Origin: Lewinellaceae bacterium
Lineage (GTDB): Bacteria; Bacteroidota; Bacteroidia; Chitinophagales; Saprospiraceae
Reading direction: 5' to 3'
Length of the DNA stretch: 64,000 nucleotides
Assembly: GCA_020636375.1 (NCBI GenBank)
Contig: JACJXZ010000014.1
Span: forward strand, 1-64,000
Position numbers and translations under genes: made by a program. The notes below the pieces were generated by a model, which was not told the origin of the DNA, searched no databases, and worked only from the letters and a program-made list of their open reading frames with translations. Below are positions 37,630-45,465 of the stretch, in pieces; the stretch's first letter is position 1; each line of letters opens with the position of its first letter.

Positions 37630-37667
37630 GTTGTGTCGTGGTCTCCAGAATTGCCCGGTAGCCTGAT

Positions 37668-38558
37668 TTATTTACTCTTCAGTTTATACAGCACCTTCAC
37701 CCCCACCTCATAAGGCCGCATCACAAAACCACTGCCGGGAGCTTTTTCCGGCGCCTGCGAAAGCGCGAACCGGTTGGAAAACTGCTTCTGCCCTTCTAAT
37801 TCCAACCCCAGGCGGCCCAGCCAGAGTTGTATGCCCAGGCTGCCGGACAGGGTAGCGTCGCGCAGGTAGTCGCCCGTGCGGTTGACTCGTTTTGTTTTAA
37901 CAAACGTGCAGGCGATATCGCCATTGGGCGCCGTTTCCGGTTCAAGGCCGATGTATTCGATGCTGCGGCTGCTGAACAAGGGGCTGCGCAGGTGGGCTCC
38001 TGCCAAAATGTGGAGCCTGCCCGGGATCAGGGCATAGTCTATTCTTAGTGGGATATCCAGCTCTGCTATCCAATAAACGGGGAAGGGCCGGGGCCTCCCG
38101 GCGTCGCTGGACGTATTGGTATAATAGGAGCATCTGGTTGATTCCGGAAAATAGCTGGATAGGAAATTATCTTCCAATGTATCCAGGGGGAGGCCTTCTG
38201 TGGGGTAATACTGGCTCTCTGAGCGCATTTCGAAGGAATGCAGCCGGAGGCCGAGGCCCGATTGGATGGACAATTTTGAGCCCAACTCCCAGCCGAGCTG
38301 AAAGGCTGACTGAATACCGCCCTTGTAATGGAAGTTGTCGCGAGCTGTCCACTGCGTCCGTTGACTGTAGCGAACGTACAAGGTGTCTCCGGCCAGTTGC
38401 GGTTCCGCGCGCACGTACTGCCAGTCAAAATATCCCGAAGAGCGGTATTCCGGCGCAAATTGATAAAAACTGCCCAGGCTGACGGTGAATTGCTGGGCGT
38501 TCAGGGTGTTGAAGCACAAAAAAAGAACCAGGGCAAAGAGATGCGCTACTCTGATCAT
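37668..38558 (-). CDS. Probable outer-membrane beta-barrel protein, unknown function
   Basis: 296 residues with signal peptide MIRVAHLFALVLFLCFNTLNAQQ. The mature part has many alternating aromatic/polar strands (FQLGWELGSKLSIQSGLGLRLHSFE, LGIQLWLGRLGLELEG, PYEVGVKVLYKLKSK), ending in a typical barrel-like YKL tail. No specific family recognised. Could be an OmpW- or porin-like small barrel, or a periplasmic beta protein. It sits between an inverted repeat and a class A element, with no operon partner visible. Confidence 0.72.
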   Translation of the reverse strand: MIRVAHLFALVLFLCFNTLNAQQFTVSLGSFYQFAPEYRSSGYFDWQYVRAEPQLAGDTLYVRYSQRTQWTARDNFHYKGGIQSAFQLGWELGSKLSIQSGLGLRLHSFEMRSESQYYPTEGLPLDTLEDNFLSSYFPESTRCSYYTNTSSDAGRPRPFPVYWIAELDIPLRIDYALIPGRLHILAGAHLRSPLFSSRSIEYIGLEPETAPNGDIACTFVKTKRVNRTGDYLRDATLSGSLGIQLWLGRLGLELEGQKQFSNRFALSQAPEKAPGSGFVMRPYEVGVKVLYKLKSK

Positions 38559-38672
38559 AGTTGACAGGGTTTAATTTAGTGATATGCGTTAGCGTCTAAG
38601 CAGGGTAAATATAAGGTTTTTCAAAGATTTGCTTTCAATTTTTGTAACTATTTAGGTGGGCCTGATGCCTTT

Positions 38673-38783
38673 GCCACGAAGACACCAAGACACCAAGATC
38701 GCACCAAGCCGATGCCCGATAGCTATCGGCATCGGCTTGTGTAATCTTAGTGTTTTTCCCCGAAGGCTATCAGGGTTCGTGGC
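38673..38783. repeat. Class A intergenic inverted repeat
   Basis: Left arm starts GCCACGAAGACACCAAGACA and the right arm ends TTCGTGGC. The centre CCGATGCCCGATAGCTATCG continues into a nearly perfect inner hairpin. The 5' flank TTTTTGTAACTATTTAGGTG is shared with the composite element at 27506. Confidence 0.7.
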
Positions 38784-38808
38784 TAAAAAGCGGAGGGCTG
38801 TTAAAGAG

Positions 38809-39453
38809 TTACCAATTTTTTGCGGAAACAGCTGCTCTTTTCTCTGCCCACCGCCTGTACGCTTTCAGCCCCTCCTCCGTCAGGTAGGGCGCCAGACCGC
38901 CGACGAAAGCGTCGAGATAGTACCGGATCACTTCCTCTCCCTTTTCGTCGAAGTGGATTTCCGCGTTGGGTATCCAGTTGTCGCCCAGGATGAGCAGGTT
39001 GGTGATGAAGTGGGCGTGTTGGCCGGGCAGCCATTCTTCCTGCATCAGCCCCCGGGCGATGAGGTGCTGAAAAGCAGCCTGAAACTGCCGCCGCCGCAGC
39101 TGGGCCAAAGCCCGGTATTTCTCCCGGACGGGGCCGATGCGCCGGATGATGCGCACGAAGTCGAGCAGCAGGAAGCGGTATTTATACAACAACCGGAAAC
39201 TGACTTCAGCCTGCCGGATCATAGTAGCGAGGCCGTACTCCGGAGCCTGGATCTGCCGCACCGGCACCTCCATTTCCTCCACCAGCCGGTCGTAGAGCGC
39301 CTCGATCAGCACGTCCGTGTTTTTAAAGTGGTAACAGAGGTTGCCGTGGCTGATGCCCACCTCTTCGGCTATGCTGCGCACAGTGGCCTGGTCGGTGCCC
39401 ACCTCGTTGAACTGCCGCAGGGCGGCCTCCAGTATGCGGTCTCTGGTCTTCAT
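38809..39453 (-). CDS. TetR-family transcriptional regulator
   Basis: 214 residues. The N-terminal helix-turn-helix domain is typical (TRDRILEAALRQFNEVGTDQATVRSIAEEVGISHGNLCYHFKNTDVLIEAL); the rest is the variable ligand-binding dimerisation part. It is divergent from the small membrane protein genes at 39592, with a palindrome between them that overlaps both promoter regions, so it probably represses itself and that pair. The ligand is unknown. Confidence 0.92.
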   Translation of the reverse strand: MKTRDRILEAALRQFNEVGTDQATVRSIAEEVGISHGNLCYHFKNTDVLIEALYDRLVEEMEVPVRQIQAPEYGLATMIRQAEVSFRLLYKYRFLLLDFVRIIRRIGPVREKYRALAQLRRRQFQAAFQHLIARGLMQEEWLPGQHAHFITNLLILGDNWIPNAEIHFDEKGEEVIRYYLDAFVGGLAPYLTEEGLKAYRRWAEKRAAVSAKNW

Positions 39454-39475
39454 GTTTCGACAAAGTTCATGATTT

Positions 39476-39483
39476 CAAAGATA
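39476..39483 (-). promoter_or_regulatory. -7 box for the TetR gene
   Basis: Minus-strand TATCTTTG, an exact TAnnTTTG box, about 23 bases upstream of the start codon at 39453. Confidence 0.55.
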
Positions 39484-39490
39484 AAATTTT

Positions 39491-39510
39491 TTTAGAACAG
39501 TTGTGCTAAA
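39491..39510. promoter_or_regulatory. Candidate TetR operator between divergent promoters
   Basis: TTTAGAACAGTTGTGCTAAA is an 8-of-10 palindrome. It overlaps the plus-strand -33 TTG and lies just upstream of the minus-strand -7 box. A further half site TTGTTCTAAA lies at 39529-39538. Binding would block both directions. Confidence 0.5.
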
Positions 39511-39531
39511 ACAGAAAACATAGTACATTTG
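39501..39531 (+). promoter_or_regulatory. Promoter of the small membrane protein pair
   Basis: TTG at 39501-39503 and TACATTTG at 39524-39531 with a 20-base spacer: an exact match to the Bacteroidota -33/-7 consensus. Transcription should start near 39538. Confidence 0.65.
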
Positions 39532-39591
39532 TTCTAAATTTTTGGAACGCATAGCGGTTCTTTGCGTTTTTCATCCTGAAATCATCCAACT

Positions 39592-39813
39592 ATGACGGAT
39601 CAACCCAATGACAAACAACCGGAGAGCGGCGCCCTGCAAACCGCCCGCCAAACCTACAATGCCTTCGACAAGTTCGTCACCATCCGCGAGGAAGACAGCA
39701 CCCTGGCCATGGCGGGCAAGCTGCTGTTGCGGCTGCTCGGCATCTTTGTCATGATCCTGTTGTCGCCCTTCCTGGTCATCGGGCTGCTGGTAGCATTTGC
39801 GGCGGTTTTATAG
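39592..39813 (+). CDS. Small membrane protein, 73 aa
   Basis: 73 residues. A polar N-terminal half (MTDQPNDKQPESGALQ) is followed by one strong membrane helix (GIFVMILLSPFLVIGLLVAFAAVL). No family recognised. It follows a well-formed promoter and the TetR operator, and the next gene overlaps its 3' end, so the two are likely translated together. Its role is unknown; membrane anchoring or stress response are only guesses. Confidence 0.7.
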   Translation: MTDQPNDKQPESGALQTARQTYNAFDKFVTIREEDSTLAMAGKLLLRLLGIFVMILLSPFLVIGLLVAFAAVL

Positions 39814-40192
39814 TTGTGTTAGCCATTCCCACGTGGTCCCTTCCCTCCTCCTCTTCCTCGCCCACCAATTCACCCAAAAAGTGCTGGGCCTGTCCATTCC
39901 CTGGGCGGACAACTACCTCGACACCCTGCTCTGCATGCCCATCCTCCTGGGCGGCTACCGGCTGGAGCAGCGCTGGCTGCTGGGGCGGCAGCGGCTGTCC
40001 TTCCTGGAAGTGGTCGCCATAACGGCCGTCCTGGCTTTTGTGTTCGAATACCTCTTCCCCCGGTTCTCTTCCGGCTTCACGGCCGACTGGTGGGATGTGG
40101 CGGCTTATTTTGCGGGATCGCTGGGGTTCTATTGGTGGCAGGAGAGGCGGAATGCTGAGGGGAAAGGATGGTTTCATTGGTTCGCAGTTTAA
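39797..40192 (+). CDS. Small integral membrane protein
   Basis: Up to 131 residues. The frame opens at a TTG at 39797 that overlaps the preceding gene; a GTG at 39833 (then VVPSLLLFLAHQF) is another possible start. Three or so membrane helices are visible: PSLLLFLAHQF, LLCMPILLGGYRL, FLEVVAITAVLAFVFEYLF and DVAAYFAGSLGFYWW. A C-terminal basic tail follows. No named family is assigned; similar small Bacteroidota proteins have been left hypothetical. Probably an operon with the 73-aa gene under TetR control. Confidence 0.65.
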   Translation: MRRFYSCVSHSHVVPSLLLFLAHQFTQKVLGLSIPWADNYLDTLLCMPILLGGYRLEQRWLLGRQRLSFLEVVAITAVLAFVFEYLFPRFSSGFTADWWDVAAYFAGSLGFYWWQERRNAEGKGWFHWFAV

Positions 40193-40316
40193 GTGAACCA
40201 GTGAAACTTTTTCCAAAAAGTACACAAGATATTCCCCTCAGGCAACGTTAATCTGTCCGTTATCCGTATCTGATCAGGAACACCCACCCGGGATCGTCCG
40301 CAAAAGCCATACTTAG

Positions 40317-40324
40317 TACTTTTG
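40317..40324 (+). promoter_or_regulatory. Possible -7 box for the thioredoxin/ApbE operon
   Basis: TACTTTTG, an exact TAnnTTTG match, about 98 bases upstream of the thioredoxin-like gene. No TTG at the right -33 position. Confidence 0.35.
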
Positions 40325-40421
40325 CGTCTTCGTGGCGAAAAAACACGCCATGTACAGCAGCAATCGCAAGAGCCTGAAAACATCCCAAACCGTATCGGTA
40401 ACCAAACAAAAATGATCTGCA

Positions 40422-40889
40422 ATGAAGCACATGCTCATCACAGCAGCTGTTGCCTGCCTGTCCGTTTTCCAGTTGTCTGCTCAGGAAGAGGCCCCAACCT
40501 CTGCCGATTGGCTCCTCCGCATCGAAGAGGCTCAAAAGGCCGCCGCCGATAGAGGTTTGCCCATCCTCATGGTCTTTTCCGGTTCCGACTGGTGCCGCCC
40601 CTGCATTCAGATGAAACAGGAAATCTGGGACAATCCTGCATTCATTGAATACGCCCGGGAGTCATTGGTCCTGCTGCAACTGGACTTTCCCGCCCGCAAG
40701 AAAAACCAGCTCAGCCCGGAGCAGACGGCGCACAACGAAGCGCTGGCAGAACAGTACAATTCCAAAGGCGAGTTTCCCACTGCCGTGCTGATCGGCCGGG
40801 ACGGCAAGGAAATTGCCCATTTCGGATTCAACCCTTCTATGTCCGCTGAGGGTTATGTCGACTACCTGAAGGCACAAATTACCCAATGA
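40422..40889 (+). CDS. Periplasmic thioredoxin-like protein
   Basis: 155 residues with signal peptide (MKHMLITAAVACLSVFQLSAQ). The thioredoxin fold is marked by PILMVFSGSDWCRPCIQMKQEIW, so the redox motif is WCRPC, and the cis-Pro region by GEFPTAVLIGRDGKEI. Such thioredoxin-7-like proteins reduce disulfides or pass electrons in the periplasm. Its stop codon overlaps the apbE start (ATGA), which argues for coupled translation. First gene of the thioredoxin-ApbE-DUF4266-DUF3570 operon. Confidence 0.9.
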   Translation: MKHMLITAAVACLSVFQLSAQEEAPTSADWLLRIEEAQKAAADRGLPILMVFSGSDWCRPCIQMKQEIWDNPAFIEYARESLVLLQLDFPARKKNQLSPEQTAHNEALAEQYNSKGEFPTAVLIGRDGKEIAHFGFNPSMSAEGYVDYLKAQITQ

Positions 40890-41896
40890 GAAATTTTCTT
40901 TTTCTGGCCCTGGCTTTGCTGTCCGGCAGTGTCGCCAGCGCTCAGCCGCAGGCGGTCCACCGCCCCGTCAAACTAATGGGCAGCGGATTCGAGCTCACGG
41001 CTATCCACGAAGACGAGGGGGTGGCCAATGCCGCTATTGACGCCGGCATCGCCGAAATCCGCCGCATCGAGCGCCTCATCTCCTCCTGGGACGAAAACTC
41101 CCAGACGAGCGCCATTAACCGGAACGCGGGCATACAGCCGGTGGCGGTAGACGAGGAACTGTTCCAACTCATCCAGCGCAGCCTCAAGGTGTCGGGCATC
41201 ACCGACGGCGCGTTCGACATTTCCTTTGCCGCCATCGAAAAGCTCTACCTGTTCAACGGCTCGGAAACCACCCTGCCGCCTCCGGAAGAGGTTGCCCGTT
41301 CTGTGGCTAAGATCAACTACCGCAACATCATCCTGGATCCGAAGAAGCACACCGTTTTTCTCAGAGAGGAAGGCATGCGCATCGGCTTCGGCGCCATCGG
41401 CAAGGGCTACGCCGCCAACCGCGCCAAAGCGGTGATGCAGGCCATGGGCATCGCCAACGGGCTGGTCAACGCCTCCGGCGACCTCACCTGCTGGGGCAAA
41501 CAGGAAGACGGCAGGGAGTGGGGCATCGCCATCGCCGATCCCGACGACAAGATGAAGGCCATCGCCTGGCTGCCTGTCGGGGAGGGCGCAGTCGTCACTT
41601 CCGGCGATTATGAGAAATACCTGATGGTGGACGGCAGGCGCTACGCCCACATCATCGACCCGCGCACCGGATACCCCACCACCGGCATCAAGAGCGTGAC
41701 CATCGTCTGCCCCGACGCCGAACTGGCGGACGCCCTGGCCACTTCCGTCTTCGTACTCGGAAAGGACAACGGCCTGGCGCTGATCAACCAGCTCCGGGGC
41801 ATCGAATGCCTGATCGTTACTGAAGAGAATGAACTGGTGGGATCGAAGAATCTGGAGTTGCAGTATGAAGAAATAATGGAACGAAGGAAGGAATAG
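40886..41896 (+). CDS. apbE: FAD:protein FMN transferase (ApbE family)
   Basis: 336 residues with a signal peptide (MRNFLFLALALLSGSVASAQ), so periplasmic. ApbE enzymes use FAD to attach FMN covalently to Thr or Ser of target proteins. All family landmarks are present: LISSWDENSQTSAIN, FDISFAAIEKLY, GFGAIGKGYAANRA, VNASGDLTCWG, HIIDPRTGYPTTG and ADALATSVFVLG. No classical target with an FMN-binding domain is next to it, so the target in this operon is open. Overlaps the thioredoxin-like gene by 4 bases; an octamer array separates it from the next gene. Confidence 0.95.
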   Translation: MRNFLFLALALLSGSVASAQPQAVHRPVKLMGSGFELTAIHEDEGVANAAIDAGIAEIRRIERLISSWDENSQTSAINRNAGIQPVAVDEELFQLIQRSLKVSGITDGAFDISFAAIEKLYLFNGSETTLPPPEEVARSVAKINYRNIILDPKKHTVFLREEGMRIGFGAIGKGYAANRAKAVMQAMGIANGLVNASGDLTCWGKQEDGREWGIAIADPDDKMKAIAWLPVGEGAVVTSGDYEKYLMVDGRRYAHIIDPRTGYPTTGIKSVTIVCPDAELADALATSVFVLGKDNGLALINQLRGIECLIVTEENELVGSKNLELQYEEIMERRKE

Positions 41897-41901
41897 GGAA
41901 T

Positions 41902-41982
41902 CATTCCTTCATTCATTCACTCATTCCTTCATTCACTCATTCCTTCATTCACTCATTCACTCATTCACTCATTCACTCATTC
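41902..41982. repeat. Octamer tandem array (ATTCACTC/ATTCCTTC) inside the operon
   Basis: About ten 8-bp units between the ApbE stop and the DUF4266 ATG, ending 5 bases before that ATG. It occupies the place of the ribosome-binding region of the DUF4266 gene. Confidence 0.85.
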
Positions 41983-41987
41983 AAACC

Positions 41988-42209
41988 ATGCGAAACATTC
42001 CATCCCTGATCCTGGCGCTTCTCCTGGCCACCCTTCTCGGGCAATCCTGCGTTTCCGTCAAAGAGTATCAGAAAATGTATCTCAACGACGAAGACATGGC
42101 GCTCAGCCCGCGCTCCCTGGAGAGCTACGAAACCAATTTTCAATCGTACCGCGAAGGCGCCGCCGGCGCCAATGGCGGAAAAGTAGGAGGAGGATGCGGA
42201 TGCAACTGA
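41988..42209 (+). CDS. DUF4266 small lipoprotein
   Basis: 73 residues. Lipobox-type signal LATLLGQSC at the N-terminus. The mature part has the DUF4266 features VKEYQKMYLNDEDMALS, then SYREGAAGANGGKVGGGCGCN. The Cys-rich end GGGCGCN suggests metal or thiol chemistry, but this has not been shown here. Known by family as a companion of DUF3570 and ApbE genes. The 3' end overlaps the DUF3570 start by 16 bases. Confidence 0.88.
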   Translation: MRNIPSLILALLLATLLGQSCVSVKEYQKMYLNDEDMALSPRSLESYETNFQSYREGAAGANGGKVGGGCGCN

Positions 42210-43408
42210 TCAGAATAACGGGGCTCGCCCTGATCCTGGGCTGGAGCCTGCCCGCTTTCACCCAAACGCCCGGCCCGGAGCGCACCGATACCAGCGGCAT
42301 CCGGGCGCTGGACCCCGCGGAAGTCAACATCCTGTTCAGCTATTACGCGCAGGACGGCGACAACTCGCCCGTCACCGGCGGCATCGGCACCGAGCAACTG
42401 ACGGACTTTTCCTCGCGGTTCATAGTCAAGATACCGGTGAAAGAGCAACTGTCGCTTACCGGCGACCTGGGGTTCGACTCCTATTCTTCTGCGTCGACCG
42501 ACAATATAGACCGCTATGTGTCGTCGGCTTCCAGCAGCGATACCCGCATTTACGGCACGTTCGGGTTTGAGAAAAAACCCAAAGGAAAGAACAGCAGCTA
42601 CGGCCTGAAGCTGGGCGGCTCCAATGAATACGACTATACCTCCTTGTCGGTCGGCGGCCACTACGCCCTGATCTCGGAGGACGGCAACCGGGAGCTGAAC
42701 CTCACCGGCCAGGCCTTCTTCGACCGCTGGCAACTCATCTATCCGATTGAGCTGCGCCGGGAGGGCCAGCTCGTGCCGACGGACCAGCGGCGGTCTTACA
42801 ACCTGGGCCTCACCTACTCCCAGGTGATCAGCCGCAAGCTCCAGGCCAGCCTCTCCCTGGATGGCATCTACATGACGGGCCTGCTTTCCACGCCCTTCCA
42901 CCGGGTGTACTTCCAGGAGCAGGAGCAGGCGCGGGTGGAAAGACTGCCGGACACCCGCCTCAAACTGCCCGCCGGCCTTCGGCTGAACTATTACGTGGCC
43001 GATTTCCTCATCGCCCGCTTCTACTTCCGCTACTACTGGGACAGCTGGGGCATCCAGGCGCAGACCGCCAGCCTGGAACTGCCGGTGAAGGTCAACCGCT
43101 TCTTCTCGGTTTACCCGTTCTACCGCTACCACAACCAGACGGCGGCCGATTATTTCCTGCCCTACAAGCAACACCACCTCGACGCGGAGTTTTACACCTC
43201 CGACTACGACCTGGCAGCGCTGGACAGCCATACCTTCGGCATGGGCGTCCGCTATGCGCCGGTCAACGGCCTGGCGCGGCTCCGGATGCCGCTGGGCAAA
43301 AAGAAGGATATGCTGCTGCGGGGGTTCGACCTGCGGTATGCCCATTACCTGCGGGCACCGGGGCTGAAGGCGGATGTGGTGAGCCTGGGATTGAATTTTA
43401 CGTATTGA
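42194..43408 (+). CDS. DUF3570 outer-membrane-type protein
   Basis: 404 residues (or 402 from the second ATG at 42200). Signal peptide ending near AFTQ. Long alternating strands (TGDLGFDSYSSAS, YGTFGFEKK, YNLGLTYSQVISRKLQASL, FYFRYYWDSWGIQAQTASLEL, LGLNFTY at the very end) indicate an outer-membrane barrel with a terminal aromatic. DUF3570 has no accepted function. AGGAGGA lies just before the ATG. It is the last gene of the operon and might be the channel or receiver for the redox proteins before it (inference). Confidence 0.9.
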   Translation: MRMQLIRITGLALILGWSLPAFTQTPGPERTDTSGIRALDPAEVNILFSYYAQDGDNSPVTGGIGTEQLTDFSSRFIVKIPVKEQLSLTGDLGFDSYSSASTDNIDRYVSSASSSDTRIYGTFGFEKKPKGKNSSYGLKLGGSNEYDYTSLSVGGHYALISEDGNRELNLTGQAFFDRWQLIYPIELRREGQLVPTDQRRSYNLGLTYSQVISRKLQASLSLDGIYMTGLLSTPFHRVYFQEQEQARVERLPDTRLKLPAGLRLNYYVADFLIARFYFRYYWDSWGIQAQTASLELPVKVNRFFSVYPFYRYHNQTAADYFLPYKQHHLDAEFYTSDYDLAALDSHTFGMGVRYAPVNGLARLRMPLGKKKDMLLRGFDLRYAHYLRAPGLKADVVSLGLNFTY

Positions 43409-43433
43409 GCGGGAGGGACGGCCATCTTTCCCT

Positions 43434-43441
43434 TATCTTTG
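43434..43441 (+). promoter_or_regulatory. -7 box directly upstream of the 96-aa gene
   Basis: TATCTTTG, an exact TAnnTTTG box, only 4 bases before the ATG at 43446. If used, the transcript would have almost no leader. Confidence 0.4.
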
Positions 43442-43445
43442 CCCC

Positions 43446-43736
43446 ATGACCATCGAAGCATTCAAAAAATCCCTGGAACAACCCGCTCCTCCCGGCGACC
43501 TTCCCTCCCTGCTCCTTGCCCTGTGGCACGAACGCAAGGGCGACTGGCACGCCGCCCACAACATCGCCCAGGACGAGCCCGGCCCGGACGGCGCCCGGGT
43601 CCACGCCTATCTGCACCGCGCGGAGGGCGACGACTGGAACGCCAACTACTGGTACCGCCGCGCCGGGCGCAGCATGCCCCGCCATTCCCTGAAGGAAGAG
43701 TGGGAGGAGCTGGCGAGGCATTTTTTGGCGCTGTAG
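43446..43736 (+). CDS. Small conserved hypothetical protein, 96 aa
   Basis: 96 residues, cytosolic by appearance. Composition is rich in Trp, His and Tyr: LPSLLLALWHERKGDWHAAH, DGARVHAYLHRAEGDDWNAN, YWYRRAGRSMP. This has the look of a compact helical repeat protein. I know similar short proteins from other bacteria as hypothetical; no function is given. Close -7 box upstream, so probably its own transcript. It may be read in a different frame from the M24 gene that follows. Confidence 0.75.
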   Translation: MTIEAFKKSLEQPAPPGDLPSLLLALWHERKGDWHAAHNIAQDEPGPDGARVHAYLHRAEGDDWNANYWYRRAGRSMPRHSLKEEWEELARHFLAL

Positions 43737-43795
43737 GCCCATCCCTGCGAACCTTTTCCCATTTCAGGTTTTTACCCCTTAAAAAACACCCTGCC

Positions 43796-45157
43796 ATGAA
43801 GAAACTTTGCTTCCTGTTCTTTCTGTTCATCGGTCTCCGGTCATCGGCCCAAATGCCCAAAATCCTCTCTCTCCAGGAGCAGGGCGCCGTGCGCGACCAA
43901 TGGCTCAAAGAGCGCATGGCGACGGTAACCCCGGAGCTGATGCGCCGCGCCGGCACCGACATGTGGATTCTCATCTCCCGGGAATACAACGAAGACCCCG
44001 TGCTGAAGACTATGCTGCCCTCTAATTGGCTCTCTGCCCGGCGGACGACCATGCTCGTCATCTACGATGCCGGCGACACCCTGGAAACCCTGGCCTGCGC
44101 CCGGTACGACGTGGGCGAGGTGTTCAAAAAAGCCTGGGACAAGGAAAAACAACCGGACCAGTGGAAGCGCCTGGCGGAGATCGTGGCGGAGCGCCGCCCG
44201 GAGAAGATCGCCGTCAACCGCTCGGAGCATTTCGGGCTGGCGGACGGGCTGTCCTCCTACCACTACGACAAGCTGATGGAAAGCCTGCCTGTGAAGTACC
44301 GGGAAAGGGTGGCGTCGGCAGAGCCGCTCGCCATCGGCTGGCTGGAAACACGCACCGAAAGCGAAATGGCCGTCTACCAGCAGGTATGCCGCATCGCCCA
44401 CGAGATCATCGCCGAGGGGTTGTCCGAACAGGTCATACAACCCGGCGTGACCGCTACCGACGACGTCGTCTGGTACTACCGCGAGCGTATCCGCGAGCTG
44501 GGGCTGGACGCCTGGTTCCACCCCACCGTCGACGTGCAGCGGCTGGACCCCGAAAATTTTGACCACCTCCGGACCTTCTCCAAGCGGCCGGACAAGCAAG
44601 TCATACAACCCGGCGACCTCGTCCACGTCGACTTTGGCATCACCTACCTCGGCCTGAATACCGATACCCAGGAAAACGCCTACATCCTGCGCCCCGGCGA
44701 AACGGAGGCGCCGCCCCATCTCCGTGCCGCTTTCCGCAAAGGGCTCCGGCTGATGGACATCCTCACCGGCGAGTTCCAAACCGGCCGCAGCGGCAACGAC
44801 ATCCTCGCCGCCGCCCTGGAAAAGGCCAAAGCCGATGGCCTCAGGCCTTCTGTTTATACCCACCCCATCGGCTATCACGGCCACGGTGCCGGACCCACCA
44901 TCGGCCTGTGGGACCAGCAGGAGGGCGTGCCGCACCGGGGTGATTACCCGCTCTATGCCAATACGGCTTACTCCATCGAGCTGAACACGGCCGTTTTTCT
45001 GCCCGAATGGAACAAGGAGATCCGCATCATGATGGAAGAGGACGCCTTTTTCGATGGCCGGGAAGTGCGCTACATCGACGGCCGGCAGACGGAATTGTTC
45101 CTCGTGCCGAGGCCAAAGGCAGGGATGGGGGATGTGGGGGATGGGGTGGAGCGGTAG
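43796..45157 (+). CDS. Exported M24-family metallopeptidase (Xaa-Pro dipeptidase-like)
   Basis: About 453 residues from the ATG at 43796, chosen because it starts a signal peptide (MKKLCFLFFLFIGLRSSAQ); an upstream in-frame extension crosses the 96-aa gene and is rejected. The pita-bread fold has the metal ligands expected of M24: DFG in VHVDFGITYLG, TDTQENAYIL, HGHGAG, and IELNT plus a late Glu in RQTELFL. The N-terminal creatinase-like domain covers about 40-230. Probably cleaves X-Pro or similar dipeptides in the periplasm. It ends directly at a 40-bp tandem array. Confidence 0.87.
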   Translation: MKKLCFLFFLFIGLRSSAQMPKILSLQEQGAVRDQWLKERMATVTPELMRRAGTDMWILISREYNEDPVLKTMLPSNWLSARRTTMLVIYDAGDTLETLACARYDVGEVFKKAWDKEKQPDQWKRLAEIVAERRPEKIAVNRSEHFGLADGLSSYHYDKLMESLPVKYRERVASAEPLAIGWLETRTESEMAVYQQVCRIAHEIIAEGLSEQVIQPGVTATDDVVWYYRERIRELGLDAWFHPTVDVQRLDPENFDHLRTFSKRPDKQVIQPGDLVHVDFGITYLGLNTDTQENAYILRPGETEAPPHLRAAFRKGLRLMDILTGEFQTGRSGNDILAAALEKAKADGLRPSVYTHPIGYHGHGAGPTIGLWDQQEGVPHRGDYPLYANTAYSIELNTAVFLPEWNKEIRIMMEEDAFFDGREVRYIDGRQTELFLVPRPKAGMGDVGDGVER

Positions 45158-45303
45158 TGTTGTCGAAGTCGGGAGGCTTGGACGAGGGCTGTTGTCGAAG
45201 TCTGGAGACTTTGAGGCTTCGACGAGCGCTGTTGTCGAAGTCTGGAGACTTTGAGGATTCGACGAGCGCTGTTGTCGAAGTCTGGAGACTTCGACAAGCG
45301 GCG
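45158..45303. repeat. 40-bp tandem array with internal palindromes
   Basis: About three and a half copies of a unit beginning GCTGTTGTCGAAGTCTGGAG. The unit contains CGAAGTCTGGAGACTTYG-type dyads, so the array could form several hairpins. It starts at the base after the M24 stop codon and reaches to within 45 bases of the secDF -7 box. Confidence 0.85.
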
Positions 45304-45344
45304 CCTTTTTTCGACAAAGGATTTCCAAAGCCCCGCAAAAGGCG

Positions 45345-45352
45345 TATATTTG
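45345..45352 (+). promoter_or_regulatory. -7 box for secDF
   Basis: TATATTTG, an exact TAnnTTTG box, about 113 bases before the secDF ATG, giving a leader of about 100 bases. Confidence 0.5.
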
Positions 45353-45465
45353 CGGAGTTTTTCTCTAAAGGAATCGCAGAAAGTGATGTTTTTCAACGTT
45401 TTGTGATCTAAGGAGAAAGCTGCAGATGCTCATTTTTTAACATTTCTAAAAAGTTTGTACGACTT

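Noticed and set aside
43439..43795. N-terminal extension of the M24 peptidase upstream of 43796
   Set aside because: It is an alternative frame of the 96-aa gene, Arg/Pro-rich, and would bury the signal peptide.
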